Shown in pieces: positions 26,034 through 34,077 of a stretch of 64,000 nucleotides of DNA; positions within the stretch are counted from its first letter, which is position 1, and every line of letters starts with the position of its first letter. The notes under the pieces are model-generated. The model saw nothing but the letters and a program-made list of their open reading frames with translations, made no database searches and was not told the DNA's origin. This DNA comes from Gammaproteobacteria bacterium. Lineage in GTDB: Bacteria > Pseudomonadota > Gammaproteobacteria > Pseudomonadales > Azotimanducaceae. A program made the translations under genes and the position numbers. The stretch is taken from assembly GCA_030425195.1 (NCBI GenBank), contig JAUIAV010000023.1, positions 1 through 64,000 on the forward strand, written 5' to 3'.

Positions 26034-27080
26034 ATGACCAGACTCACCTTCAGCGAAGCAGAGCTGTATTCCGAGGCACCCACCGTGGCGCCGCATGTAT
26101 CGAACGGCGTGCGCATGCATGGCGGTTTCGATGAAAAGGGGAGCTACGTGCCGCCCCGGTCCGGGGGCCGCCGGGAAGCCATGGCTGCCTGGACCGCGGC
26201 CCTCAGAGAGCGGGGTGGTGAACTCTTCGATGCCGATGCCTCGCTCCTGACCGGAGCCCGCATGCCGAACGTTGCGCAACAGACACTGCTGCTCGAGAAC
26301 GGCATCGGGCAACCGTTCTGGAACAGCCTCACCATCACCGGCAAGATCGAAGCGCGCGGGCGGGTGCTGGCGGAGATGACGTTTCCGGATCTCCAGGCGG
26401 TCGTCGTCGAAAACATTTCCACCATGGCGCTGGGACATCTGAACAAAGGCCTGCTGGTCATGCACGGGATCGACGAGGGTGGTGAGCCGGACCGGGGCAT
26501 CGGAGGTCACGATGTGATGTGGTTCGTCGCCAGGGATCTCGCCTTCGGCGCCGACGCCTTCCCGGATGTGGAGCCGCCGGAGACGATATCCCGACCGGAG
26601 GCTGGCGAGCGCCTCATGCCCGAGCTGCCGCCCGAGTATGAAGGCATGCTCAGCTTCCTCATGAATCTCCTGCTGATCGAGTTCCGGGCGGAAATCGGCT
26701 TTGCTTCCACACAGGAGGCGCTGCGCAACGGGAATCTGTTCCGGGATCGGCGGGCAGAGGCCGAAGAGGCGGCGGACATCGTCGGCCGGATCCGGGAGGA
26801 CGAGCTCATTCATGTGGAGTCGCTGCGCCTTTATCTGGGGGAGCTCAGGGAGCTGACGCTCAGGACGGTCGACGGCGGCACCATCCGCGGGGCGGAGCTC
26901 ATCGACCGCTTCTGGGCGGGCCTGGTCCGCTGGGCGACGGTGGATCAGCCGGCCATCGCCGCGCGCAATGCCTACGAGACGCTGAAGCCACTCATTCTGG
27001 CGCATGATGGCGGCGCGCAGATCCTCAAGAACTTCGATGCGCTCGGCGACCTCGGAGAGGCCGCCGTTTCCGCAGGCTGA
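26034..27080 (+). CDS. Hypothetical protein with ferritin-like (di-iron) helix pattern
   Basis: 348 residues; ATG 26034 is chosen over ATG 26022 because GGCAGG lies just upstream. I do not recognise the family. The C-terminal half is strongly helical with metal-binding patterns: Glu126 followed by His135 and His144, Glu216 and Glu220 in LLLIEFRAEIGF, and the ExxH box EDELIHVE at 255-262. This is the ligand pattern of ferritin-like di-iron proteins. The N-terminal 100 residues contain no known motif. It lies just after gdhB and is convergent with the DUF169 gene. Calling it a di-iron enzyme is inference. Confidence 0.65.
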   Translation: MTRLTFSEAELYSEAPTVAPHVSNGVRMHGGFDEKGSYVPPRSGGRREAMAAWTAALRERGGELFDADASLLTGARMPNVAQQTLLLENGIGQPFWNSLTITGKIEARGRVLAEMTFPDLQAVVVENISTMALGHLNKGLLVMHGIDEGGEPDRGIGGHDVMWFVARDLAFGADAFPDVEPPETISRPEAGERLMPELPPEYEGMLSFLMNLLLIEFRAEIGFASTQEALRNGNLFRDRRAEAEEAADIVGRIREDELIHVESLRLYLGELRELTLRTVDGGTIRGAELIDRFWAGLVRWATVDQPAIAARNAYETLKPLILAHDGGAQILKNFDALGDLGEAAVSAG

Positions 27081-27086
27081 GCACGT

Positions 27087-27875
27087 TCAGCTGTCGTAGC
27101 TCACCCCCATACCGGCGCGCACGTCGTTGTTCACACCGTAAGGCGCGATGGGGTAGCGCAGGCCGTTGCTCGACAGCGCCGCAAGGCCGGCGATGATCTT
27201 CGGCAGGAAATGGGGCGGCAGCGCCATCAGAAGCTCATCCTCCATGACACCGCCATAGCGGCGCTCGGCAAAGCAGGGAATGGACAGGCTGGGCTCCCCG
27301 GTGCTGAGCGCTCTTCCCCAGGAGTCCGCGCAGGCGGACTCACCCACGCAGCCCCACTCCAGCTTCCGGTAGCCCGTCCACTGCAGACCGTTGATGAACA
27401 GAATCATCTGAGCCGGTGTCGCGTAGATCAGACAGATGTCCGGGGGGTTCAGGCGTCCGCTGGCCAGCGGGCTGACAGCCATTGCCTCGAAACGCCCGTG
27501 TTCGACCACATCCATGGCTTCCTGATGCGCTCTGGCGTCCTCCAGCTCCTTGAACCAGACGCCGTGCATACGGTCTCCGGACAGCCACTGCTCGCTTCTC
27601 GGGTGCAGGCCGATGACGGTGCTGCATTGAGCACCGACCAGGTCGTCCGCGGTGATCCCCACGGTCCAGCCGTTGCGCGTGGCCATGCCGACGATCTGAT
27701 CCGTCGTGTGAATGGCACTCGGCCTCCGGATTCGGGGAATGGCCTCCATTTCCCCCGCCGTCTCGAACAGTTTCATGCCGATGGGCGTGGTTCTCAGTCT
27801 CAGATACTGATTGAGTCCCGCGACCAGTTCCGGGAAATCGAGGGCCGTGTTCTCGCTGGCGATCAGGTCGCTCAT
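27087..27875 (-). CDS. DUF169 family protein
   Basis: 262 residues. Family signs: LRLRTTPIGMKLFE near 26-39, then GCVGESACADSWGRAL near 176-191 and PCFAERRYGGVMEDEL near 200-215. DUF169 proteins are soluble, have conserved cysteines and no established function. ATG 27875 overlaps the stop of the alpha/beta hydrolase by 4 bases, so it is coupled to that gene. Three bases of its stop region separate it from the convergent ferritin-like gene end by only 6 bases. Confidence 0.87.
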   Translation of the reverse strand: MSDLIASENTALDFPELVAGLNQYLRLRTTPIGMKLFETAGEMEAIPRIRRPSAIHTTDQIVGMATRNGWTVGITADDLVGAQCSTVIGLHPRSEQWLSGDRMHGVWFKELEDARAHQEAMDVVEHGRFEAMAVSPLASGRLNPPDICLIYATPAQMILFINGLQWTGYRKLEWGCVGESACADSWGRALSTGEPSLSIPCFAERRYGGVMEDELLMALPPHFLPKIIAGLAALSSNGLRYPIAPYGVNNDVRAGMGVSYDS

Positions 27876-28786
27876 AGTCGTCTCCTTAGAAAATCCAGAG
27901 TGGTAGCGGCCAGCCGGTCCGGTTCGTCGAAGTGCACCATGTGCCCGGAGCCCGGGAATCGGTGCAGCTCGGCGTCCGGAAACAGACCGACCCGGGCCTC
28001 GAGCTCGCCGGGCGCGAAACTGCCGGTCCAGTCGGATCCGGCGGGCATGGCCCGGGACCAGTACTCACCGGCCAGATCACCGGCGATGATGCAGGCCGGG
28101 CAGCGCACGTTCCGCCAGTAGCGCTCGCTCGAATCCGTGTCCGCGCCCGTGAAAACGCTCTGAGCTCTGGGGTCGAAGTTCCAGATCAGCGTCCCGTCGT
28201 CGCTGACCACGGTGCCCTGGCGCGCAAGAGCCAGCGCCCGTTCCGGGTCGAGTCTCGGATTGTTGGCCAGCAGCCTTTCGGCAGCAAAGGCGTGATCGGG
28301 CAACGGCCGCTGCGTCTCCGGGATGGACAGGGTCGTTATGATCCGTTCGCCTTCCCGGATCAGGGCGAGCGCAGGGTCTTCGGGCGCTCTTCCATCCGGC
28401 GGCCCCAGGCCTTCCACGACGACCACGCCGAGCACCAGATCCGGGTAGAGGGCGGCAAACCGGCAGACCACGTGCCCGCCGAGACTGTGACCGAACAGGA
28501 TGGCGGGGCTACCCACGGCTTCCGAAAGCACCACGTGGAGATCGTAGACGAGCTGAACCATGGCGTAGCCACCCGGCCGGTCACTGTTGCCGTGACCGCG
28601 CAGGTCCAGGAGATAGACGGGATGCAGGGTGGCCAGCGCTTCGGCGATGGGGAGCAGCGAAAGACCCACGTCCCGCATGCCATGCAGCATGATCACGGGC
28701 GGACGGGCATCGTTCTGCCGGCCGAGCAGGTAGACGTTCAGATTCACACCGTTGGCGGAAACGGTCTGCCGGGCTGGCTCTGACAT
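27872..28786 (-). CDS. Alpha/beta hydrolase
   Basis: 304 residues, cytosolic. HGM oxyanion segment at 35-37, DLRGHGNSD at 61-69, nucleophile elbow GHSLGGH at 99-105 (Ser101), and FPGSGHMVHFDEP near the C-terminus with the catalytic His. This is a complete triad of the epoxide hydrolase/haloperoxidase-like group. First gene of a two-gene operon with DUF169. Substrate unknown. Confidence 0.87.
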   Translation of the reverse strand: MSEPARQTVSANGVNLNVYLLGRQNDARPPVIMLHGMRDVGLSLLPIAEALATLHPVYLLDLRGHGNSDRPGGYAMVQLVYDLHVVLSEAVGSPAILFGHSLGGHVVCRFAALYPDLVLGVVVVEGLGPPDGRAPEDPALALIREGERIITTLSIPETQRPLPDHAFAAERLLANNPRLDPERALALARQGTVVSDDGTLIWNFDPRAQSVFTGADTDSSERYWRNVRCPACIIAGDLAGEYWSRAMPAGSDWTGSFAPGELEARVGLFPDAELHRFPGSGHMVHFDEPDRLAATTLDFLRRRL

Positions 28787-28883
28787 GGCAACTCCGATCA
28801 GGGAAGCGGCGAATGTACCGCACCGGGAGCCGAGGCGTCTAATGAGCTAACATGCCCGCCAGCTGAGCCGGACAGGACCGCTC

Positions 28884-29579
28884 TTGAATCGATCACTCGC
28901 CACATTTCTGGTGTTTCTCTGTCTTCTGATCGGCGCTGCCGGGCTGCTTGCCTGGTGGGCCGGTCCGGCGCTGGTTTCGCTGGCCCTGGACGAAGACCGG
29001 AGGAGCATGCCTTATTACGTGATCCACCTGCTGGATACGGAAGACGCCGGGACGTACTTCCAGACCTTCGGTGCGCTGCTGCGGGAAGAGGAAGCGCAGC
29101 TGCTCTGGCGTGGGAGCCTTCAGGCGCTGCACAGCGGCCGGACGCAGGACGAGATCAACGATGTGGCGCTGCTGGAATTCACCGCCGGTTCCCGGGTCGT
29201 TCAGATGCTGACCAGCAGCGCTTACCGTGACCTGACAGCCCGGACCCGGCCCGTGCTGCTCGGAACCGATGTGCCGCCGGGACCGATTGCCCACGACGAG
29301 ACGCTCGCGCTCTGGCTGGTGGAGCTGGTGGAGGGCGGTGATGTCGGGGTGCTCGAAACCCTCGGTGATTCGGCGGAGGATTTCCGCGGGCAGCGGATCT
29401 GGTCTGCGCCCATCGCCGTTCTGAACGGCGATCGGAACTGGAACCACGCGATTCTGATGGCGTTCCCCGACAGCCGCTCACTGGCCGAGTGGCTCGAGGC
29501 GCCGTCCACCGCGACGGCCAGAGCGCTGGCTCGACGTCAGCATGCGGCGGAGGCAGTACTCGAGCTTCAGTCCGGCTGA
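28884..29579 (+). CDS. Hypothetical membrane-anchored protein (DUF1330-like dimeric alpha/beta pattern)
   Basis: 231 residues from TTG 28884 (no ATG or GTG before the hydrophobic helix). One N-terminal transmembrane segment at about 8-30, then a soluble part, apparently periplasmic. Two repeated modules end in similar blocks, the second being ILMAFPDSRSLAEWLEAP near 190-207, reminiscent of the ferredoxin-like DUF1330 fold. No catalytic motif is evident. The 3' end overlaps the convergent methyltransferase by 13 bases. Function unknown. Confidence 0.7.
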   Translation: MNRSLATFLVFLCLLIGAAGLLAWWAGPALVSLALDEDRRSMPYYVIHLLDTEDAGTYFQTFGALLREEEAQLLWRGSLQALHSGRTQDEINDVALLEFTAGSRVVQMLTSSAYRDLTARTRPVLLGTDVPPGPIAHDETLALWLVELVEGGDVGVLETLGDSAEDFRGQRIWSAPIAVLNGDRNWNHAILMAFPDSRSLAEWLEAPSTATARALARRQHAAEAVLELQSG

Positions 29580-30229
29580 TCGTCCGCCCTCTGCCAGTGG
29601 AACAGGTGGGCGGTCCGGTACTCGTCGAACTCGCCCAGATTCGGCAGTGTGAGCGCCTCGATGCGGTCGATTTCCCGGTAGCCGGGATCCGGCAGATCCG
29701 TCACCCGGGAATCCGCCACGAGCACGGTACGGGCATGCGTCTGCGCCAGACCGAGCAACGGCAGGTTGCTGCGATCGTAGAGCACGTCCGCCATCAGCAG
29801 AACGTCCCACCGGCCGCTGAGACGGTCGCTGACTTCTAGGTCCACCCGATTCAGCGCCGCGTTTTCGGCGGAGGCCAGCCGGGCGTCCGGATCGGTATCG
29901 CAGGCGACTACCCGGCGGGCGCCGGCCATGGCGGCGGCGATTCCGGCGATCCCGGATCCCGAGCCCAGGTCCACCACGGTGCGTCCCCTGACCCATTGCG
30001 GCTGCTCGAGCAGAAACCGGGCCAGCGCCAGACCGCTGCCCCAGCAGAAGGCCCAGTAGGCCGGCGAGCGGATGACTGCCTGCATGACATCCGGATCCAG
30101 AGGACCGGTCTGGTAGTCGGCGTTGATGAGCCCGAGGCGAAGGGTCCCGCACCGCGGCAGGGAGACCACTTCGATGCGGGCGTCGGGCAGAGTGCGGCGG
30201 AGAGCGCCCTCGAGTCTGTTCCGGGTCAT
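29567..30229 (-). CDS. Class I SAM-dependent methyltransferase (nicotinamide N-methylase/ETFB-lysine type)
   Basis: 220 residues. The SAM-binding motif I VVDLGSGSGIAG lies at 85-96, with the acidic motif ACDTDPDA near 109-116 and ADVLYDRSNLP near 145-155 as the post-motif segment. AYWAFCWGSGLALARFLL near 57-74 is characteristic of the protein-lysine methyltransferase 20-like group acting on the electron transfer flavoprotein beta subunit. Cytoplasmic; target not provable from sequence. Confidence 0.82.
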   Translation of the reverse strand: MTRNRLEGALRRTLPDARIEVVSLPRCGTLRLGLINADYQTGPLDPDVMQAVIRSPAYWAFCWGSGLALARFLLEQPQWVRGRTVVDLGSGSGIAGIAAAMAGARRVVACDTDPDARLASAENAALNRVDLEVSDRLSGRWDVLLMADVLYDRSNLPLLGLAQTHARTVLVADSRVTDLPDPGYREIDRIEALTLPNLGEFDEYRTAHLFHWQRADDQPD

Positions 30230-30267
30230 GCTCTGGGTCGGTCGGTTTTCAGGCCGTTGGAAGGGTA

Positions 30268-30504
30268 TCAGAGCTCGGAGGTGTGCCGGCGGATCCAGAA
30301 CAGGCCGATGATGCCCAGGGAGATGACACCGAACAGGTAGAGGTCCTGTGCAGAGACGGTCGGGTCGCTGTGAACGGCCGTTGTCCGGGTTTCGATCGAA
30401 TTATCGGTCAATATTTTTGACATATTGTTCCGTTCCGGTGCGGCCAGCGCGGCCGGCGTGACCGTCAGGAGCAGGAGCAGTACTGTATTGGCGAGCCGTT
30501 TCAT
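30268..30504 (-). CDS. Small exported protein with C-terminal membrane/sorting-like tail
   Basis: 78 residues from ATG 30504. An N-terminal signal peptide (KRLANTVLLLLLTV, cleavage after ALA near residue 22) is followed by a polar middle of about 30 residues, then a hydrophobic helix LFGVISLGIIGLFWI and a basic tail RRHTSEL. This layout matches C-terminal protein-sorting tails, though the PEP motif of PEP-CTERM is not seen. Its DNA is more AT-rich around 30400-30430 than its neighbours. No function known. An upstream ATG (30552) would overlap the divergent gene. Confidence 0.55.
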   Translation of the reverse strand: MKRLANTVLLLLLTVTPAALAAPERNNMSKILTDNSIETRTTAVHSDPTVSAQDLYLFGVISLGIIGLFWIRRHTSEL

Positions 30505-30536
30505 CGAAGGAAAGTCTAGAAAAGGGAGGGGAAGCC

Positions 30537-31184
30537 ATGCAGCGAGGCGCATGTATAGACTGTAAATCGATCGTAATTCTGCTCGGCCAGTTGCTTGCGA
30601 TGTCCGTGATAAAGCGTCTGGTAAATGACCTGGTGAAGAGCCTGGTCAAGGCCGCGCGGGTGATGGGCATGGCAGGCGTTCTGATCGCGCCGGTTGCTAC
30701 GGCGGCGGAACCGGCCTGCGACAGCGGCCCCTACCGGGACTTCGACTTCTGGCTCGGTCACTGGAACGTTCATCTGGCTGATGGCCGGCTGGCCGGCGAG
30801 AACCGGATCGAAGCCTCCGGGGATGGCTGCCGTCTCGTCGAGCGCTGGCGGGGTGCCCGGGGTTCAGAGGGTTTCAGCCTGAATTTCTATGAGCCCGCAG
30901 ACGATCGCTGGCGGCAGATCTGGGTGTCCTCGGACAACATCATCGAAATCAGCGGCGGTCTCATCGGCGGGAGCATGGTGCTGGAGGGCGAGATCCGCTA
31001 CCGGCGGCCGGTGGATGGGGGCCGGGCGGATGCGTCCGGGCCCAGGCGGCCTTTCCGGGGAACCTGGACGCCCCTGGGGGACGGTCGGGTCCGCCAGTTT
31101 TTCGAGGAATGGCGGGCGGATGAGGCGGGCCGAGAGGGGTGGCAGACTTGGTTTGAAGGCTTCTACGGGAAGGTCGTAGAATAA
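30537..31184 (+). CDS. Exported hypothetical protein, DUF1579-like
   Basis: 215 residues if ATG 30537 is used, which has an excellent AGGGAGGGG Shine-Dalgarno; ATG 30600 would give a cleaner signal peptide (about 40 residues ending in ATAAEP). The mature part begins CDSGPYRDFDFWLGHW, a pattern of DUF1579-type beta-barrel proteins, with YEPADDRWRQIWVS near 118-131. Probably periplasmic. The start region is only 32 bases from the divergent small gene. No enzyme motif seen. Confidence 0.72.
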   Translation: MQRGACIDCKSIVILLGQLLAMSVIKRLVNDLVKSLVKAARVMGMAGVLIAPVATAAEPACDSGPYRDFDFWLGHWNVHLADGRLAGENRIEASGDGCRLVERWRGARGSEGFSLNFYEPADDRWRQIWVSSDNIIEISGGLIGGSMVLEGEIRYRRPVDGGRADASGPRRPFRGTWTPLGDGRVRQFFEEWRADEAGREGWQTWFEGFYGKVVE

Positions 31185-31221
31185 CCGGCTTTCTTGTTGG
31201 GTATTCGGGGACAAACACACC

Positions 31222-32361
31222 ATGCCAATGATTCTGAATGAAGAGCAGAACATGCTCAAAGACAGCGCCAAGGACTTCTGTGCCAACAGCGCGCCCATCG
31301 AGCAGCTCAGAAAGCTCAGAGACGAGAACAACGCCGACGGCTTCGACCGGGACACCTGGAAAGCGATGGTGGAGCTGGGCTGGGCCGGCATTCCGTTTCC
31401 TGAAGAGCATGGTGGTCTGGCCTTCGGCTACAAGGGCCTTGGTGTGGTCACCGAGGAAACCGGCCGGACGCTGGCGGCCAGCCCGCTGTTTGCTTCGGTC
31501 TGGGTCGGCGGTACCGCGATCAACATCGGCGGCAGCGACGAACAGAAGGCGGCCCTGCTGCCGCAGATCGCTGCCGGCGAACTGCTGCTGGCACTGGCGC
31601 TGGAGGAGTCTCATCGGCACAACCCGTACGGGGTCGCCGCCACTGCGGCCGAGAGTGGCGGCAGCTGGCAGGTATCCGGAGAGAAGACGTTCGTCCTCGA
31701 CGGTCACGTGGCGGACAAGCTCATCGTCGCCGCCCGCACTTCAGGCAGCGCGGGTGACCGGGACGGGATCACCCTGCTGCTGGTGGACGCCGGCGCGGAT
31801 GGCGTGGAAATCACCCGCACGCTGATGGCCGATTCCCGGAATGCATCGAACGTGAAGCTCACCAACGCCGCAGCGGAAGGCGTGATCGGTGAAGTGGGCA
31901 AAGGTGCCGACGTCCTGGACGCGACCCTGGACATTGCACGGATCGGCCTCGCGGCAGAGATGCTCGGGTCTACCCAGGAGTGTTTCGAGCGCACCGTGCA
32001 GTATCTGAAGGAACGGGAGCAGTTCGGTGTGCCCATCGGTTCGTTCCAGGCCCTGAAGCATCGTGCCGCAGACATGTTCTGTGAGATCGAGCTGTCCAAG
32101 TCCTGTGTCCTGGAAGCGCTGACCGCGCTCGACGAAGGCCGGGACGCCAGCGAAATCGCCAAGCTCGCCAGTCTCACCAAGGCGAAAGTCGGAGAGACCT
32201 TCCATACCGTTTCCCGTGAAGGCATCCAGATGCACGGCGGTATCGGCATGACGGACGAGTTCGACATCGGCTTTTTCATCAAGCGGGCGGCGGTCACCGA
32301 GCAGACGTTCGGCGACGTGAATTTCCACCGCAACCGCTATGGTGAGCTGGAAGGCTACTGA
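31222..32361 (+). CDS. Acyl-CoA dehydrogenase
   Basis: 379 residues. Normal ACAD layout: helical N-terminus, ALEESHRHNPYG near 130-141 in the middle beta domain, and the C-terminal helical block with REQFGVPIGSFQALKHRAADM near 262-282 and IQMHGGIGMTDEFDIG near 334-349. FAD-dependent oxidation of an acyl-CoA, electrons passing to ETF. It is monocistronic with its own strong terminator. Substrate unclear. Confidence 0.93.
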   Translation: MPMILNEEQNMLKDSAKDFCANSAPIEQLRKLRDENNADGFDRDTWKAMVELGWAGIPFPEEHGGLAFGYKGLGVVTEETGRTLAASPLFASVWVGGTAINIGGSDEQKAALLPQIAAGELLLALALEESHRHNPYGVAATAAESGGSWQVSGEKTFVLDGHVADKLIVAARTSGSAGDRDGITLLLVDAGADGVEITRTLMADSRNASNVKLTNAAAEGVIGEVGKGADVLDATLDIARIGLAAEMLGSTQECFERTVQYLKEREQFGVPIGSFQALKHRAADMFCEIELSKSCVLEALTALDEGRDASEIAKLASLTKAKVGETFHTVSREGIQMHGGIGMTDEFDIGFFIKRAAVTEQTFGDVNFHRNRYGELEGY

Positions 32362-32380
32362 GCAGGATCTGCTGCTGAAG

Positions 32381-32407
32381 AAAGGGAGCCCCGTGCTCCC
32401 TTTTTTT
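32381..32407 (+). terminator. Rho-independent terminator after the acyl-CoA dehydrogenase gene
   Basis: AAAGGGAGC (32381-32389) pairs with GCTCCCTTT (32395-32403) around a 5-base loop CCCGT, and seven T residues follow from 32401. It separates the acyl-CoA dehydrogenase from the phosphoesterase gene and is the clearest terminator in the window. Confidence 0.93.
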
Positions 32408-32421
32408 ATTCCGGGTGGAGG

Positions 32422-34071
32422 ATGATGATGTTTGTTCGAGGATTCTGTGCCATCTTGCTGATGCTCGGTGCGGGTGCCGCCATGGCCGAGACGGCTTCGG
32501 GCACGGTTTTTGAAGATCTCAACGGCAATGGCCGACTGGATGCGGGCGAGCCCGGTATCGCCGGTGTCCGGGTCTCGGACGGAGAGACGGTTCGCCTGAC
32601 GGACGAAGCGGGCCGGTACCGGCTGGAGGTGGGGTCCGAAGCCGTCATCTTCATCACCAAACCCCGGGGATATGCGACCCCGGTCAATGCCAGCCAGTTG
32701 CCGCAGTTCTACTACATCCACCAGCCTGAAGGGTCGCCGCCCATGCGCTACCCGGGTGTGGCACCGACCGGTCCTCTGCCGGAGCGGATCGATTTCCCGC
32801 TCACCGCTCAGGACGAGCCGAGCCGTTTCGAGGCGCTGCTGTTTTCCGATACCCAGCCGCAGACGGATGCTGAGCTCGACTACATCCGAGACGATGTGCT
32901 GGCCGAGCTCATCGGTACCCGCGCCCGGTTCGGCATGACCATGGGAGACATCACGTTCGACGACCTGTCGGTCATGCCCAGATTGAACCGGCTGATCGGG
33001 ACCCTGGGAATCCCCTGGTACAACGTGCCGGGGAATCACGAGCTGAATTTCGATGCGGAGGACGATCGGTACTCCCTGGAAACCTTCAAGCGCTACTACG
33101 GTCCCCCTTATTACGCCTTCGAGTATGGTGACGCGCTCTTCGTCGTGCTCGACAACATCGAATACCAGGGCAACGGACAGTCCGATCCGGGTGACGTGCG
33201 CGGCAACGGCGGCTATGTGGCCAGGCTGGGGAAGCGGCAGCTCACCTGGCTGCGGCGCGAGCTGGCCCACGTCCCCGAAGACCGTCTCGTTTTCCTGGCC
33301 ATGCATTCTCCTCTGGAGACCTATCTTTCCGACGGGCCGGGTGTGACCACGGCGGATCGCCGGGAGCTCTTCAAACTGCTCTCAGGCCGGGAGAATCTGT
33401 ACGCGGTGGCCGGTCACACACACACCACGGAGCATCGCTATTTCGGGACTGAGGATGGTTTCGAGGGACCGGGAGAGTTTCATCACCATGTGCTGGCTAC
33501 CGTCTCCGGTGCCTGGTGGAGCGGCCCCTTCGACCCGCGGGGAATACCGACCACCGACCAGGCGGACGGCACACCGAACGGCTATCACGTCCTCGAGGTG
33601 GACGGCGTGGAGGCCACCGTGCGCTACAAGGCGGCGGGCAAACCCGCGGACTACCAGATGCGCATACTCTACGATGTGGCCCATCACGGTCTGCGGGTGG
33701 ACGGCCTGCGGGATTTCCGTGCGGGCGAGCTGTTCGACGGACGTTTTTCGGTGGATGCGGTCCCGGCCGCTGAAGTCATCGTCAATCTGTTCGACGGCGG
33801 ACCGAAGTCGGAGGCGTTCTTCCGGATCGGGGACGGTCCGGAGCTGCCGATGAACCGGGTGCGCCGTCCGGATCCCTACATGATTGAAGTCTTCGCGAGA
33901 AACGAAGACACCAAGAAGTCCTGGCTGCGCCCGGCGCCGTCGACGCACCTGTTCAGTGCGGATCTTCCGGACGACCTGGCGCCCGGCACCTACACCCTTT
34001 CCGTGCGGGCCAGGGACGAGTTCGGCCGTGAGCATCACGCGCACAGCATTCTGGAGATCACCGGCAGCTGA
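32422..34071 (+). CDS. Exported calcineurin-like metallophosphoesterase with N- and C-terminal beta domains
   Basis: 549 residues. A signal peptide (to about residue 22, AMA) precedes an Ig/prealbumin-like domain (DLNGNGRLDAGEPG near 32-45). The phosphoesterase domain has all metal blocks: Asp143 in FSDTQPQ, GD at 175-176, GNHE at 204-207, AMHSPL near 293-298 and GHTH near 331-334. The C-terminus (about 390-549) is the MetallophosC-like beta domain. A periplasmic phosphohydrolase of unknown substrate. It starts 15 bases after the terminator. Confidence 0.9.
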   Translation: MMMFVRGFCAILLMLGAGAAMAETASGTVFEDLNGNGRLDAGEPGIAGVRVSDGETVRLTDEAGRYRLEVGSEAVIFITKPRGYATPVNASQLPQFYYIHQPEGSPPMRYPGVAPTGPLPERIDFPLTAQDEPSRFEALLFSDTQPQTDAELDYIRDDVLAELIGTRARFGMTMGDITFDDLSVMPRLNRLIGTLGIPWYNVPGNHELNFDAEDDRYSLETFKRYYGPPYYAFEYGDALFVVLDNIEYQGNGQSDPGDVRGNGGYVARLGKRQLTWLRRELAHVPEDRLVFLAMHSPLETYLSDGPGVTTADRRELFKLLSGRENLYAVAGHTHTTEHRYFGTEDGFEGPGEFHHHVLATVSGAWWSGPFDPRGIPTTDQADGTPNGYHVLEVDGVEATVRYKAAGKPADYQMRILYDVAHHGLRVDGLRDFRAGELFDGRFSVDAVPAAEVIVNLFDGGPKSEAFFRIGDGPELPMNRVRRPDPYMIEVFARNEDTKKSWLRPAPSTHLFSADLPDDLAPGTYTLSVRARDEFGREHHAHSILEITGS

Positions 34072-34077
34072 ACCCGG

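Noticed and set aside
30268-30504. Calling the small protein a PEP-CTERM protein
   Set aside because: The hydrophobic helix and basic tail fit, but the PEP motif is absent and no exosortase is seen in the window.
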